A stretch of 64,000 nucleotides of DNA. It comes from Borborobacter arsenicus. Lineage in GTDB: Bacteria; Pseudomonadota; Alphaproteobacteria; Rhizobiales; Rhizobiaceae. Both the position numbers and the translations under genes were made by a program. The stretch is taken from NCBI RefSeq assembly GCF_003934165.1, contig NZ_RKST01000019.1, positions 37,058 through 101,057 on the forward strand, in the 5' to 3' direction. This document shows positions 8,904 through 17,688 of this stretch, one piece after another; position 1 is the stretch's first letter; every line of letters begins with the position of its first letter. The notes beneath the pieces were generated by a model. That model made no database searches and had not been told where the DNA came from. It worked only from the letters and a program-made list of their open reading frames with translations.

Positions 8904-10394
8904 CTACTCGAACCGTTCAGGCAAATGATGCTCTTCGGCGAGATCGGAGAAGCGGGTGAATTCGCCGGTAAAGGCGAGCGAGACAGTGCCAGTGGGGCCA
9001 TGGCGCTGCTTGGCGATGATGACCTCGGCCTTGCCGCGGGCATCGTTCATTTCGCCTTCCCACTTGAGATATTCCTCGGTGCCGGGCTTCGGCTCCTTGT
9101 TCTTGAGATAATATTCCTCGCGATAGACGAAGATCACCACGTCGGCGTCCTGCTCGATCGAGCCCGATTCGCGCAGGTCGGAAAGTTGCGGGCGCTTGTC
9201 GTCGCGGCTTTCGACCTGACGCGAGAGCTGCGACAGGGCGATGATCGGCACGCCAAGCTCCTTGGCGAGCGCCTTCAGTCCGGTCGTGATCTCGGTGATT
9301 TCCTGAACGCGGTTCTGCGAGGCCTTGGCGGAGGAGCCTTGCATGAGCTGGATATAGTCGATGACCAGCACGTCGAGTCCGCGCTGGCGCTTCAGGCGGC
9401 GGGCCCGTGCGGCAAGCTGGGCAATCGAGATACCGCCGGTTGAATCGATGAAGAGCGGGATTTTCTGCATCGTCTGCGAACAGGCGACCAGCTTTTCGAA
9501 ATCCGCCTCGGTGATGTCGCCGCGGCGGATCTTGGAGGAGGGGATTTCAGTCTGCTCGGAAATGATGCGCGTGGCGAGCTGTTCGGACGACATTTCAAGC
9601 GAGAAAAAGCCGATGACACCGCCATTGGCCGCCTTGAACGAACCGTCGGCCTGTTGCGCCGGCTCATAGGCATGGGCGATGTTGAAGGCGATGTTGGTGG
9701 CAAGCGAGGTCTTGCCCATGCCCGGACGCCCCGCCAGCACGATCAGGTCGGAAGGCTGCAGGCCACCCATGCGCCGGTCGAGGTCGCGCAGGCCGGTGGC
9801 GATGCCGGAGAGGTGTCCGTCGCGCATATAGGCGGCGTTGGCCATGTCCACGGCGGTCTTGACCGCGTCGTTGAAGCTCTCGAAGCCGCCATCGTAGCGG
9901 CCGGTTTCGGCCAGTTCGAACAGCCGCCGCTCGGCATCCTCGATCTGTTCCTGCGGCGCCATGTCGACCGGGGCGTCATAGGCGATGTTGACCATGTCCT
10001 CGCCGACCGTGATCAGCGCGCGCCGCGTGGCAAGGTCGTAGATGGCGCGGCCATAGTCGGCGGCGTTGATAATGGTGACGGCTTCGGCGGCCAGCCGGGC
10101 GAGATATTGGGCGACCGTCATGTCGCCGACCTTCTCGTCGGCCGGCAGGAAGGTCTTCAGCGTGATGGGATTGGCCATCTTGCCCATGCGGATGAGTTCG
10201 CCCGCAACCTCGAAGATCTTGCGGTGCAGCGGCTCGTAGAAATGTGCCGGCTTGAGGAAATCCGAAACGCGGTAGAAGGCGTCGTTGTTGACGAGCACCG
10301 CGCCCAGCAAGGCCTGTTCAGCCTCGATATTGTTCGGCGCCTCGCGATAGAGCGGTGTTTCGGCCACGCCGAATTTTCGTGCTGCCTCTGCCAT
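8904..10394 (-). CDS. dnaB: Replicative DNA helicase DnaB
   Basis: 496 residues: an N-terminal helical domain (EAEQALLGAVL near 24) and a linker, then the RecA-like helicase domain with Walker A GRPGMGKT and Walker B LDVLVIDYIQLM. DnaB-specific RESGSIEQDADVV and the arginine-finger region follow. It unwinds DNA at the fork and interacts with primase. The start is preceded by GGGGAAAGA. No intein interrupts it. A ~200-base gap upstream separates it from the cfa-type gene and should hold its promoter, although no clear -35/-10 pair could be picked out. Confidence 0.97.
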   Translation of the reverse strand: MAEAARKFGVAETPLYREAPNNIEAEQALLGAVLVNNDAFYRVSDFLKPAHFYEPLHRKIFEVAGELIRMGKMANPITLKTFLPADEKVGDMTVAQYLARLAAEAVTIINAADYGRAIYDLATRRALITVGEDMVNIAYDAPVDMAPQEQIEDAERRLFELAETGRYDGGFESFNDAVKTAVDMANAAYMRDGHLSGIATGLRDLDRRMGGLQPSDLIVLAGRPGMGKTSLATNIAFNIAHAYEPAQQADGSFKAANGGVIGFFSLEMSSEQLATRIISEQTEIPSSKIRRGDITEADFEKLVACSQTMQKIPLFIDSTGGISIAQLAARARRLKRQRGLDVLVIDYIQLMQGSSAKASQNRVQEITEITTGLKALAKELGVPIIALSQLSRQVESRDDKRPQLSDLRESGSIEQDADVVIFVYREEYYLKNKEPKPGTEEYLKWEGEMNDARGKAEVIIAKQRHGPTGTVSLAFTGEFTRFSDLAEEHHLPERFE

Positions 10395-10601
10395 TCTTTC
10401 CCCGATGTTCAGCCCCGGACCTCGGTACCAGAAGCCGCCGGCGCCCGCTCGACAAATACCGGGTTTTCCCTCTTGTGCCCGCGATTCACAGACGACCGGA
10501 AAAATCCGTCTCGATGCCAGAATCAGATTGACGCGAATCAGTACGGGAGTTTAGCGCAGGCCGCGCGGAACAAAACAGGAAAATCCTGTCATGCTCCGCG
10601 T

Positions 10602-11897
10602 TTACTGGCCTTTCTCGGCAACGCGCCGCTTAGGCGCCGGTTCGCCGGAAGAATCGTCCGGCTTGTGGGCGGCCTCGTGCAAGGCCAGCGCCTTCTCGCA
10701 TTTGCCGATATAGTCGCGGGTGAGCGGCACGGTGTCGTTGCGGCGCGTGAGCTGCACCTGGAAGACAATCAGGTCCTGCCAGCGGAACGCAGCCTCCGAG
10801 CCGGCAAGGTAAAATTCCCACATGCGGCAGAAGCGCTCGTCATAGATTTCCTTGGCGCGCTCACGATTGGCCATGAAGCGCTGGCGCCAGTTCTTCAGGG
10901 TCTCGGCATAGTGCAGCCGCAGGATCTCGATGTCGGCCACCATCAGCCCCGATTTCTCGATGACGGGCAGCACTTCCGACAGCGCCGGTATGTAGCCGCC
11001 GGGGAAGATATATTTGCGGATAAAGGCATTGGTGGCAAAGGGCGGGCCGCTGCGGCCGATGGAATGCAGCACCATGACGCCATCTGGCTTGAGCAATTGC
11101 GCGCATTTTTCGAAGAATGTGCGGTAGTGGTTGACGCCGACATGCTCGAACATGCCGACCGACACGATGCGGTCGAAGCGCTCTGTCAGATCGCGATAGT
11201 CGCGCAGTTCGAAATGGGCGTGGTTGTCCAGGCCGTCTTCGCGGGCCCGTTCGGTCGCAACCGCAAGCTGTTCGGTCGACAGCGTGACGCCGAGAACCTC
11301 GGCATCGAAATTTCGCGCCAGATAAAGGCCCAGACCGCCCCAGCCGCAACCGATGTCGAGCACGTTCTGGCCCGGTTTCATGCAAAGCTTGGAAGCGATA
11401 TGGCGCTTCTTGGCCAGTTGCGCCTCGTCGAGCGTCATGTCTGGTCGCTCGAAATAGGCGCAGGAATATTGCATGTCCTGATCGAGGAACAGCTTGTAGA
11501 TTTCACCCGACAGATCGTAGTGACGCTGGACATTGCGCTTGGAGCGGCTTGCCGTGTTGAGCTGGTGGAAGCGCCGGAAGGCATGACGCAGGCCTTCCAC
11601 CGCCTTGGTCCAGGCAGCTTCGATGGTGCCGCTCGGCCCCATATTCTCGAAGGCTATTCGCAGCACACCCAATATGTCGCCCTCGACCACATCGAAATCG
11701 CCTTCCATGAAGGCTTCCGGCAGTGCCAGCATCGGATCGAGCGCGATGGCGCGTTCGGCATGCTTTGTCTTGACGACGACATGGACGTGCTCGCCGCTGC
11801 CATCACCAAACCTGTAAGTGGCGCCGGTGGGGCCGGTGACGGAGAGGTTGCCTGTTATGACCAGGCGTTCGACGACACGCTGCAAAAATCTGTTCAC
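10602..11897 (-). CDS. cfa: Cyclopropane-fatty-acyl-phospholipid synthase
   Basis: 431 residues. The C-terminal two-thirds hold the SAM-binding motif VLDIGCGWGGLG (about 179-190) and VGMFEHVG, with the Cfa-specific NVQRHYDLS and QYSCAYF upstream. The enzyme uses SAM to add a methylene across double bonds of membrane phospholipid acyl chains at the inner leaflet, usually on entry to stationary phase or under acid stress. The start is GTG with a poor ribosome site, so the N-terminus could be slightly shorter. It is single, set between rplI and dnaB. Its own promoter would have to overlap the rplI terminator region. Confidence 0.92.
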   Translation of the reverse strand: MNRFLQRVVERLVITGNLSVTGPTGATYRFGDGSGEHVHVVVKTKHAERAIALDPMLALPEAFMEGDFDVVEGDILGVLRIAFENMGPSGTIEAAWTKAVEGLRHAFRRFHQLNTASRSKRNVQRHYDLSGEIYKLFLDQDMQYSCAYFERPDMTLDEAQLAKKRHIASKLCMKPGQNVLDIGCGWGGLGLYLARNFDAEVLGVTLSTEQLAVATERAREDGLDNHAHFELRDYRDLTERFDRIVSVGMFEHVGVNHYRTFFEKCAQLLKPDGVMVLHSIGRSGPPFATNAFIRKYIFPGGYIPALSEVLPVIEKSGLMVADIEILRLHYAETLKNWRQRFMANRERAKEIYDERFCRMWEFYLAGSEAAFRWQDLIVFQVQLTRRNDTVPLTRDYIGKCEKALALHEAAHKPDDSSGEPAPKRRVAEKGQ

Positions 11898-11979
11898 GGC
11901 GATGCACCCGCTTTTTTACGAGAAGGTCCACCCCTATTGTGCGTCAAAGCGTCACAAACACAATAGTTCCAGTTTGTAC

Positions 11980-12006
11980 AAAAAAACCCGGGCAAAATGC
12001 CCGGGT
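11980..12006 (-). terminator. Terminator of the rpsF-rpsR-rplI operon
   Basis: An 8-bp perfect stem (ACCCGGGC / GCCCGGGT) with a 5-base loop is followed on the minus strand by seven T. It lies 45 bases after the rplI stop. Confidence 0.85.
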
Positions 12007-12050
12007 CTTGGTCCAGTTCACCGAAGATGTATCGGCGCGTAGAACTGTGA

Positions 12051-12626
12051 TCAGATTTCCTCGCCTTCTTCGGCATTCGGGTCGAAGAAATTCTCTGGGC
12101 GGGCATTCTCATTGATGTCCTCGCCATAGATGGCTTCGGCAGAATCGAGCTTCTCGCCGGCTGCCTGGCGCTCTGCCTCGTCGGCGGTGCGGGCGATGTT
12201 GAGCGTGATGGTGACCTCGACTTCCGGATGCAGCGCGATCGCTACATTGGTGAGGCCGATGGTCTTGATCGGGTGGTTCAGTTCGACCTGGTTGCGATCG
12301 ACCGAGAAGCCTTCGGCTGAGATGATGTCGGCGATGTCGCGGGTCGAAACGGAACCGTAGAGCTGGCCGGTCTCGCCGGCCGAGCGCACGACGACGAAGT
12401 TCATGCCGTCGAGCTTTTCGGCAACCTTCTCAGCTTCCGACTTGCGCTCCAGGTTGCGTGCCTCGAGCTGGGCGCGCTGGCCCTCGAACTTCTTCTTGTT
12501 GGCTTCATTGGCGCGCAGCGCCTTGCCCTGCGGCAAGAGGAAGTTGCGGGCAAAGCCGTCCTTGACGCGGACGGTGTCGCCCATCTGGCCGAGGCGGGAA
12601 ATACGTTCCAGAAGAATGACTTCCAT
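12051..12626 (-). CDS. rplI: 50S ribosomal protein bL9
   Basis: 191 residues beginning [16 protein letters not shown], the conserved N-terminal globular domain that binds 23S rRNA, followed by the long connecting helix and the C-terminal domain. An acidic tail of about 40 residues extends past the usual end, as in other Rhizobiales. The start is fixed by AAGGAG 6 bases upstream and by family alignment; an upstream in-frame ATG is ignored. It is the last gene of the S6-S18-L9 operon. The ~220-base gap to rpsR holds no gene, although relatives often have a DUF2232 membrane protein there. Confidence 0.96.
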   Translation of the reverse strand: MEVILLERISRLGQMGDTVRVKDGFARNFLLPQGKALRANEANKKKFEGQRAQLEARNLERKSEAEKVAEKLDGMNFVVVRSAGETGQLYGSVSTRDIADIISAEGFSVDRNQVELNHPIKTIGLTNVAIALHPEVEVTITLNIARTADEAERQAAGEKLDSAEAIYGEDINENARPENFFDPNAEEGEEI

Positions 12627-12846
12627 GATTCTGATCTCCTTTATGTCGCACAATTGCGAAGAGCCAGGCAGGAAGCTGAAGGTCGGCGCGTTGCGCCTCG
12701 GTCGCTGTCCTGCCGGCTGGCAGTTAGGGAAGCGGACAAGCCGGTTCCCAACCCGGGGATTTTTATTCTGCTTCCCGAAGCCGCGCCCGTCGCGGCGGGG
12801 AAGATGCGGGCGGCTTACCGCCCGCAGTTCGGTCGCGTGGCGACCC

Positions 12847-13095
12847 TTATTTCACCACATAGGGCAGCAGGCCGAGGAAGCGCGCGCGCTTGATCGCCTT
12901 GGCGAGTTCGCGCTGCTTCTTCTGGCTGACGGCCGTGATGCGCGACGGCACGATCTTGCCGCGCTCGGAAATGTAGCGCTGCAGCAGACGCACGTCCTTG
13001 TAGTCGATCTTGGGCGCGTTGGCGCCGGAGAACGGGCAGGTCTTGCGGCGACGATGGAAAGGGCGCCGCGTCGGAATCTGATTGATGTCGACCAT
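12847..13095 (-). CDS. rpsR: 30S ribosomal protein bS18
   Basis: 82 residues with the S18 core ([44 protein letters not shown]). It binds with S6 to 16S rRNA on the platform of the small subunit. Its ATG shares one base with the rpsF stop (TAATG), which implies translational coupling so that S6 and S18 are made in equal amounts. Confidence 0.97.
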   Translation of the reverse strand: MVDINQIPTRRPFHRRRKTCPFSGANAPKIDYKDVRLLQRYISERGKIVPSRITAVSQKKQRELAKAIKRARFLGLLPYVVK

Positions 13096-13532
13096 TATTC
13101 TGCTCCCTCAACGCCTTCGCGCGGGCGGCGCGGGCCGCGGTCGCCCCGGTCACCACGATCACGATCTCCGAAGCCACGGCCCGGACGATCGCCACGATCA
13201 CTGCGCTCTTCGCGCTTCTGCATCATGGCCGACGCGCCTTCCTCGTGAGCCTCGACCTTGACGGTCAGGAAGCGCAGGACGTCTTCCGACAGGCCCATCT
13301 GGCGCTCCATTTCATTGAGCGCTTCGGGCGGGCAGGTCAGGTCCATCAGCGTGTAGTAAGCCTTGCGGTTCTTCTTCACGCGATAGGTGAGGGACTTCAA
13401 TCCCCAGTTCTCGACCCGGCCGACAGACCCGCCATGAGAGGTGATGACACCCTTGTACTGTTCGACAAGAGCATCGACCTGCTGCTGCGAGAGGTCTTGC
13501 CGGGCAAGAAACACATGTTCGTATAGAGCCAT
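13095..13532 (-). CDS. rpsF: 30S ribosomal protein bS6
   Basis: 145 residues: a normal S6 ferredoxin-like domain ([15 protein letters not shown] ... [18 protein letters not shown]) followed by a long tail rich in Arg, Asp and Gly repeats (about residues 105-145), which is typical of alphaproteobacterial S6. The start chosen is MALYEH, which matches the family; an ATG seven codons upstream is in frame but would add a non-conserved KKGTK segment. First gene of the operon with rpsR and rplI, driven by a promoter ~210 bases upstream. Confidence 0.96.
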   Translation of the reverse strand: MALYEHVFLARQDLSQQQVDALVEQYKGVITSHGGSVGRVENWGLKSLTYRVKKNRKAYYTLMDLTCPPEALNEMERQMGLSEDVLRFLTVKVEAHEEGASAMMQKREERSDRGDRPGRGFGDRDRGDRGDRGPRRPREGVEGAE

Positions 13533-13751
13533 TGTTTTCGTGCCTTTCTTCATTTCCCTGTCGGTTCCCGGCGGCTAAAGCCTCTGCAACTTCTCTTGAC
13601 CTGCATGGCAGGGAAGAAAGGAGCGTAACGAGACGGTCGAGAGCGGAGACACGGGAAGCGGAAACCCATCTGGCTTCACAACGGATGCTTTCACATTGAA
13701 AGCCTCCGGCCCTCCGTTCAGCCCCCAGCTGGGACCGGCAGATTGCGGGCG

Positions 13752-13780
13752 TCTATACAGGTTTTTGCGACGGATGCAAG
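13752..13780 (-). promoter_or_regulatory. Sigma-70 type promoter of rpsF-rpsR-rplI
   Basis: On the minus strand CTTGCA and TATAGA are separated by 17 bases, close to the alphaproteobacterial housekeeping consensus. It predicts a ~210-nt untranslated leader before rpsF, long enough for the S6-S18 feedback structure known in other bacteria, but no such fold could be confirmed by eye. The remaining sequence between rpsF and the TadG-like gene shows no other gene. Confidence 0.65.
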
Positions 13781-13918
13781 GCGGTCATTCGATGCCTGCA
13801 TATCGCGAACGCATTCTTAACCCTTTTGCGAATGAAGCCGGCGGAATGCGGCTGCATTCAACAAAATTTCACCTTGCCCGCGCCAGATTACGTCAAACGG
13901 GCAATCACGGGGGTTGTG

Positions 13919-15559
13919 ATGCTGATCCAGCGTTTCTGGCATTCGCGAAGCGGCAATTTCGCCATGATGTTCGCGATTTCGTTTCCTGCTGTCCTCGCCG
14001 GGGTTGGCCTGGCCCTTGATGTCGCCAATCTGATCGCCGCCAAATCGAACCTTCAGAACGCGCTGGATTCGGCGGTTCTGGCCGCTTCACGGCTTCAGGA
14101 TGCATCATCTTCCCGACAGGATGCATTTGACGGATTCTTTGCGGCCAACATTGCCGGCAACCACTATCTTGAGAACGCGGAAGCCGAGTTCGCGGTTGAC
14201 CCGGGCATCAACTCCATCAGAACGACAGCTACCGCCCACGCCGACGTATCTTTGAACTTTGCCTTCATTTTCGGCCAGAGTGCGCGCGTCACGGCGACGG
14301 CCAGCGCTTATGAATCGACCGCGCGGCTGGAGGTCGCGCTGGTGCTCGACAATACCGGTTCGATGGAAGCCACCAATATGCAGGCGCTGAGGGAGGCTGC
14401 AACCGACCTGATCGCGACATTGGAAGAAGAAAAAACCAAGAATCCAGATCGTGAAATCCGAGCCGCGCTCGTTCCGTTCGTCACCGCTGTGAATATCAAA
14501 GGCGTGGGGTTCAAGGAAGAATGGATCGATAAGCGCAAGGTCGTACCAGAGGACGATTCTAGCCTGAACGGGGTAAATTTCGAGCTTGAGGACGGAAGCC
14601 GGGTCGGCCACTGGGAACTGTTCACACGGCTTAAAGAGAAGGCCGGAGTCAACGTCGAGTGGAAAGGCTGTGTGGAGGCGCGCCCGGCGCGCTACAATGC
14701 CGACTACACGCCTAAGATGGGCGTTACTCCAAACCTTGACGATACGCAGCCCAACCCATTGAAGCCCGAAACGATGTTTGTGCCGTACTTTGCGCCGGAT
14801 GAGCCGGGAAAGGCCCAACAGGCGCTGAACGACGGAAACAAACTGAATAATAGCTATCTGGAAGACCCATACGACGCGAGTGACAAAAAGCAAAACAACG
14901 CGGACAATCTTCTGGCGATGCAGAGGTCACTCACCAAGTATAGCAAGAGCAGCATCCGGAATGTAATCGGAGACAACACTTTCAGGACCACAGGCCCGAA
15001 CTATGCCTGTCCGACGCCGATCGTGCCGCTGACGACGGATCTAACCACGCTCAAGACAGAAATAGCTAAGATGATCTACTGGCAGGGTTCCGGTACCAAC
15101 GTTGCGGAGGGGGTGGCATGGGGCATGCGCGTGCTTTCGCCAGGCGAACCCTATACGCAAGGCCACCCCTTCGATGCCAAGGAGACGACCAAGGTTGTGG
15201 TGGTCTTCACCGATGGCGAAAACAATGTCTTTGGAGCGAAAGACGCTCTCATCAACAAATCGGACTATGGTTCCTACGGATACGTCAAGGACGGCTACAA
15301 GAGAATGGGGACGGATGACCGGGGGATCGCCCTGTCCAACGTCAACAAGCTGACGCTCGCCGCATGCAACCAGTTGAAGGATAATGACGTCCGGGTGTTT
15401 ACCGTGGTGCTGAAGGCGGTCACCGCGACCAATCGGGACCTGTACACGGCCTGTGCCACGAACCCGACGGACTATTATCCGACCAAGGATGCGACCGAGT
15501 TGAAGGCCGCATTCAAGAAGATCAGCTACTCGATCTCGCAGCTCTATGTGACGAACTGA
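13919..15559 (+). CDS. TadG-like pilus-assembly protein with vWA domain
   Basis: 546 residues. The N-terminus matches TadE/TadG pseudopilin-like proteins: HSRSGNFAMMFAISFPAVL, a single membrane helix (about 13-40) after a short cytoplasmic stretch with the conserved G-N-F-A. A von Willebrand A domain follows with a MIDAS motif D144-x-T-x-S148 (LVLDNTGSM) and the later FTDGENN. Such proteins are exported across the inner membrane and act in Flp/Tad pilus assembly or adhesion. No other tad gene is in the window, so this is an orphan copy. The start is the ATG after CGGGGG; an in-frame ATG 93 bases earlier is possible. Its stop abuts the stop of the convergent gene. Confidence 0.8.
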   Translation: MLIQRFWHSRSGNFAMMFAISFPAVLAGVGLALDVANLIAAKSNLQNALDSAVLAASRLQDASSSRQDAFDGFFAANIAGNHYLENAEAEFAVDPGINSIRTTATAHADVSLNFAFIFGQSARVTATASAYESTARLEVALVLDNTGSMEATNMQALREAATDLIATLEEEKTKNPDREIRAALVPFVTAVNIKGVGFKEEWIDKRKVVPEDDSSLNGVNFELEDGSRVGHWELFTRLKEKAGVNVEWKGCVEARPARYNADYTPKMGVTPNLDDTQPNPLKPETMFVPYFAPDEPGKAQQALNDGNKLNNSYLEDPYDASDKKQNNADNLLAMQRSLTKYSKSSIRNVIGDNTFRTTGPNYACPTPIVPLTTDLTTLKTEIAKMIYWQGSGTNVAEGVAWGMRVLSPGEPYTQGHPFDAKETTKVVVVFTDGENNVFGAKDALINKSDYGSYGYVKDGYKRMGTDDRGIALSNVNKLTLAACNQLKDNDVRVFTVVLKAVTATNRDLYTACATNPTDYYPTKDATELKAAFKKISYSISQLYVTN

Positions 15560-17476
15560 TCAGGTCGTGCCGGGAGCTTCCTTTGGTGTTGGGAAGAAGG
15601 TTTTCTTGCCGTGGCGCTTGCCGAAGATCATGTCATATTGCAGCAGGCGGAAGTCGCGGATAACCGGATCGATCGTCTTGGCGCGTGACCAGTTCGGTGT
15701 CGCCTCGTCTGCCGGCGACACCAGCATGTTGCGGTCGATGACGCGGTAGCGCTCGCTGATCTCACCGAGGAAGCCGGTATAATAAGGGTGGCTGATGCCG
15801 GCCGCCTTGAGCACATGCAGCGGCAGCAGGGCCGGGCTGATCGAGCCCAGATCCGTCACCGGACCGCTGCGGTTCGACCAGATGACCAGCGGTGTCTCAT
15901 GCTGGGCGCTCATTTCCGGCAAGGGCGCCTTGCGGCTGGCGACATTGTCCTTCATGAAGCCGGTTTCGACATAGGCTGGCCCCAACGGTGGCAGATGGTC
16001 TCCGAACATGGCAATGACCGTGGGCCGCTCCCGCTGCCTTGCCCATTCGAGCAATCGCGCAAGGCTCTTGTCGCCGTCTGCAACGCCCTCGGTGTAGCTC
16101 AGGATTGCCCCTTGTGACTCTGCGCTTGGGGCTCCCGACACCTCATGCATGGTGTCGATATAGCGATTGGCAGCGTAAGGGCCATGGTTCTGCAGCGTGA
16201 CGGCAAACAGGAAGAACGGCTGCGCGATAGCGTCGGCCTCGCGAATGATCTCGTCGGTCAGCGCCATGTCGGACGCAAGCGGCCCGCGTGCAGCCAGCGG
16301 CGGCAGGTTTTCCACCGACATGAACCGTTCGAAGCCGAAGGCCTCGTAGACCGGCGCGCGGTTCCAGAACCAACCCTCGAAGGGATGGAAGGCCCGCGTG
16401 GCATAGCCCTCGCTCTTCAGGAAGGTTGCAAGCGACGGCAGCGAGCGGCGCACATATTGCTGATAGGGAATGCTGCCATAGGGCAGGAATGCGTTGGAAA
16501 AGCCCGTCAGCGCCTCGAACTCGACATTGGCGGTCATGCCGCCGAATTCCGGCGAGAAGATATGACCGGACTGGATCGCCCGAACTGTAGGGATGGGATC
16601 GGGCGTAATGGTGACACCCGGCAGCAATGTCGGGTCCCAGAAGGATTCGTTCATGACGATGATGATGTCAGGCCGCTCGGCAGGCAGGACCGGCAGCGCC
16701 GTGTGCGGCTGCGCGATGGCCTCGATGGCCTTGGCCGAATAGCCTTGAGGGGCCGACACCTTGGCCATCGGCACATTGAGCGCGAAGGCGATGGCAAAGC
16801 CGTTGCTGTCGTAATTCTCCTTCTGGTCCCACATCATCGGGATGATCTGGAGCCGGTCGCGCGCCCAGGAGAACGTCGCGTAGTCCATGATCGAGCCGAA
16901 GAAGACCAGTGCCGGCAGCGCCAAGGCCAGGCGGGCGGCTCGGGCGCGCCATGAAAGCGCGGGGATGTGCCTGCGCCAGAATTTCCAGGCCATGACCAAA
17001 AGGACGAGGGAAGCAACCGCACCGGCAAGGGTCGCCACTGCCATCAGCGGGCGCTGTCCTACCAGCAGAGGCGCCAGTTCCAGGATCTGGCGTGCATATA
17101 GAAAGTCCGTCGGATAGAGCGGGTCGCCGAGATAGTGCGATTTCTGGTGGCCGATGAAGGCCAGCAGCAGAGCGAGCGGTGCCACCAGAAGCAAGGCGTG
17201 GTAGGCGCGGCCAAGCAGGGCGTCGAGGAAGATCAGCAGAAATGCGAACAGAAGAACCGTGGTCCAGCCGGGACGGAACGGCTGCTGGAAGAAGAGCAGC
17301 GTCTGCGAGAGCGATCCGCGCACGATCAGTTCGACGGCAAAGACCAGCAGGGCTGAAATCAGTAGTGTGAGCGCAACGGTACCGCCGATCCGTGCTGCCG
17401 AAAACGCACGGCTGCGCCCGGCCGCTGCCGCATCATTTGTGGAATCGCCCTGCAAAGGCTCAAACAGACTTGCCAA
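15560..17476 (-). CDS. LTA-synthase-family phosphoglycerol transferase
   Basis: 638 residues. Five hydrophobic helices in the first ~200 residues are followed by a periplasmic sulfatase-fold domain. Its motifs match the LtaS/OpgB family: metal ligand in IIIVMNESFW (Glu277), nucleophile Thr315 in FGGMTANVEFEALTG, and MFGDHLPP near 490. These enzymes move phosphoglycerol from phosphatidylglycerol onto an acceptor outside the inner membrane. In rhizobia the acceptor is often a periplasmic cyclic glucan (CgmB-type), which is an inference here. The start is a TTG preceded by GAGG; no ATG or GTG is nearby in frame. A triple Pho box sits 28 bases upstream. There is no space for a terminator before the facing tadG-like gene. 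Confidence 0.8.
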   Translation of the reverse strand: MASLFEPLQGDSTNDAAAAGRSRAFSAARIGGTVALTLLISALLVFAVELIVRGSLSQTLLFFQQPFRPGWTTVLLFAFLLIFLDALLGRAYHALLLVAPLALLLAFIGHQKSHYLGDPLYPTDFLYARQILELAPLLVGQRPLMAVATLAGAVASLVLLVMAWKFWRRHIPALSWRARAARLALALPALVFFGSIMDYATFSWARDRLQIIPMMWDQKENYDSNGFAIAFALNVPMAKVSAPQGYSAKAIEAIAQPHTALPVLPAERPDIIIVMNESFWDPTLLPGVTITPDPIPTVRAIQSGHIFSPEFGGMTANVEFEALTGFSNAFLPYGSIPYQQYVRRSLPSLATFLKSEGYATRAFHPFEGWFWNRAPVYEAFGFERFMSVENLPPLAARGPLASDMALTDEIIREADAIAQPFFLFAVTLQNHGPYAANRYIDTMHEVSGAPSAESQGAILSYTEGVADGDKSLARLLEWARQRERPTVIAMFGDHLPPLGPAYVETGFMKDNVASRKAPLPEMSAQHETPLVIWSNRSGPVTDLGSISPALLPLHVLKAAGISHPYYTGFLGEISERYRVIDRNMLVSPADEATPNWSRAKTIDPVIRDFRLLQYDMIFGKRHGKKTFFPTPKEAPGTT

Positions 17477-17503
17477 CTCACGAACCTCGAACGCGAAACA
17501 AAA

Positions 17504-17532
17504 CTGTCATCCCACTGTCACCGAACTGTCAC
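17504..17532. promoter_or_regulatory. Three-copy Pho box (PhoB site)
   Basis: CTGTCAT, CTGTCAC and CTGTCAC begin at 17504, 17515 and 17526, exactly 11 bases apart, separated by four bases each. This is the PhoB direct-repeat pattern with one extra half-site. The repeats read toward fabD but lie only 28 bases in front of the TTG start of the phosphoglycerol transferase, so either or both could be the target. Confidence 0.7.
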
Positions 17533-17688
17533 AAAATCTAGCGTCTGTGTTCAAATTGAGAAGGGGAGCCGGGCTTCGCGCTCATTTTTGAAAACAATGG
17601 CTACGTTCGGTGTTGATACCGGACGGCCTTGACTTTGACGCCTTCCTCGCGTCACACGCGACGTCGAGAAACAATCCGGGAGCCGTTC

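Noticed and set aside
9654..11966. A 770-codon open frame on the plus strand
   Set aside because: It lies antisense to dnaB and cfa, both clear full-length genes, and has no family features; it is a shadow of high-GC coding sequence.
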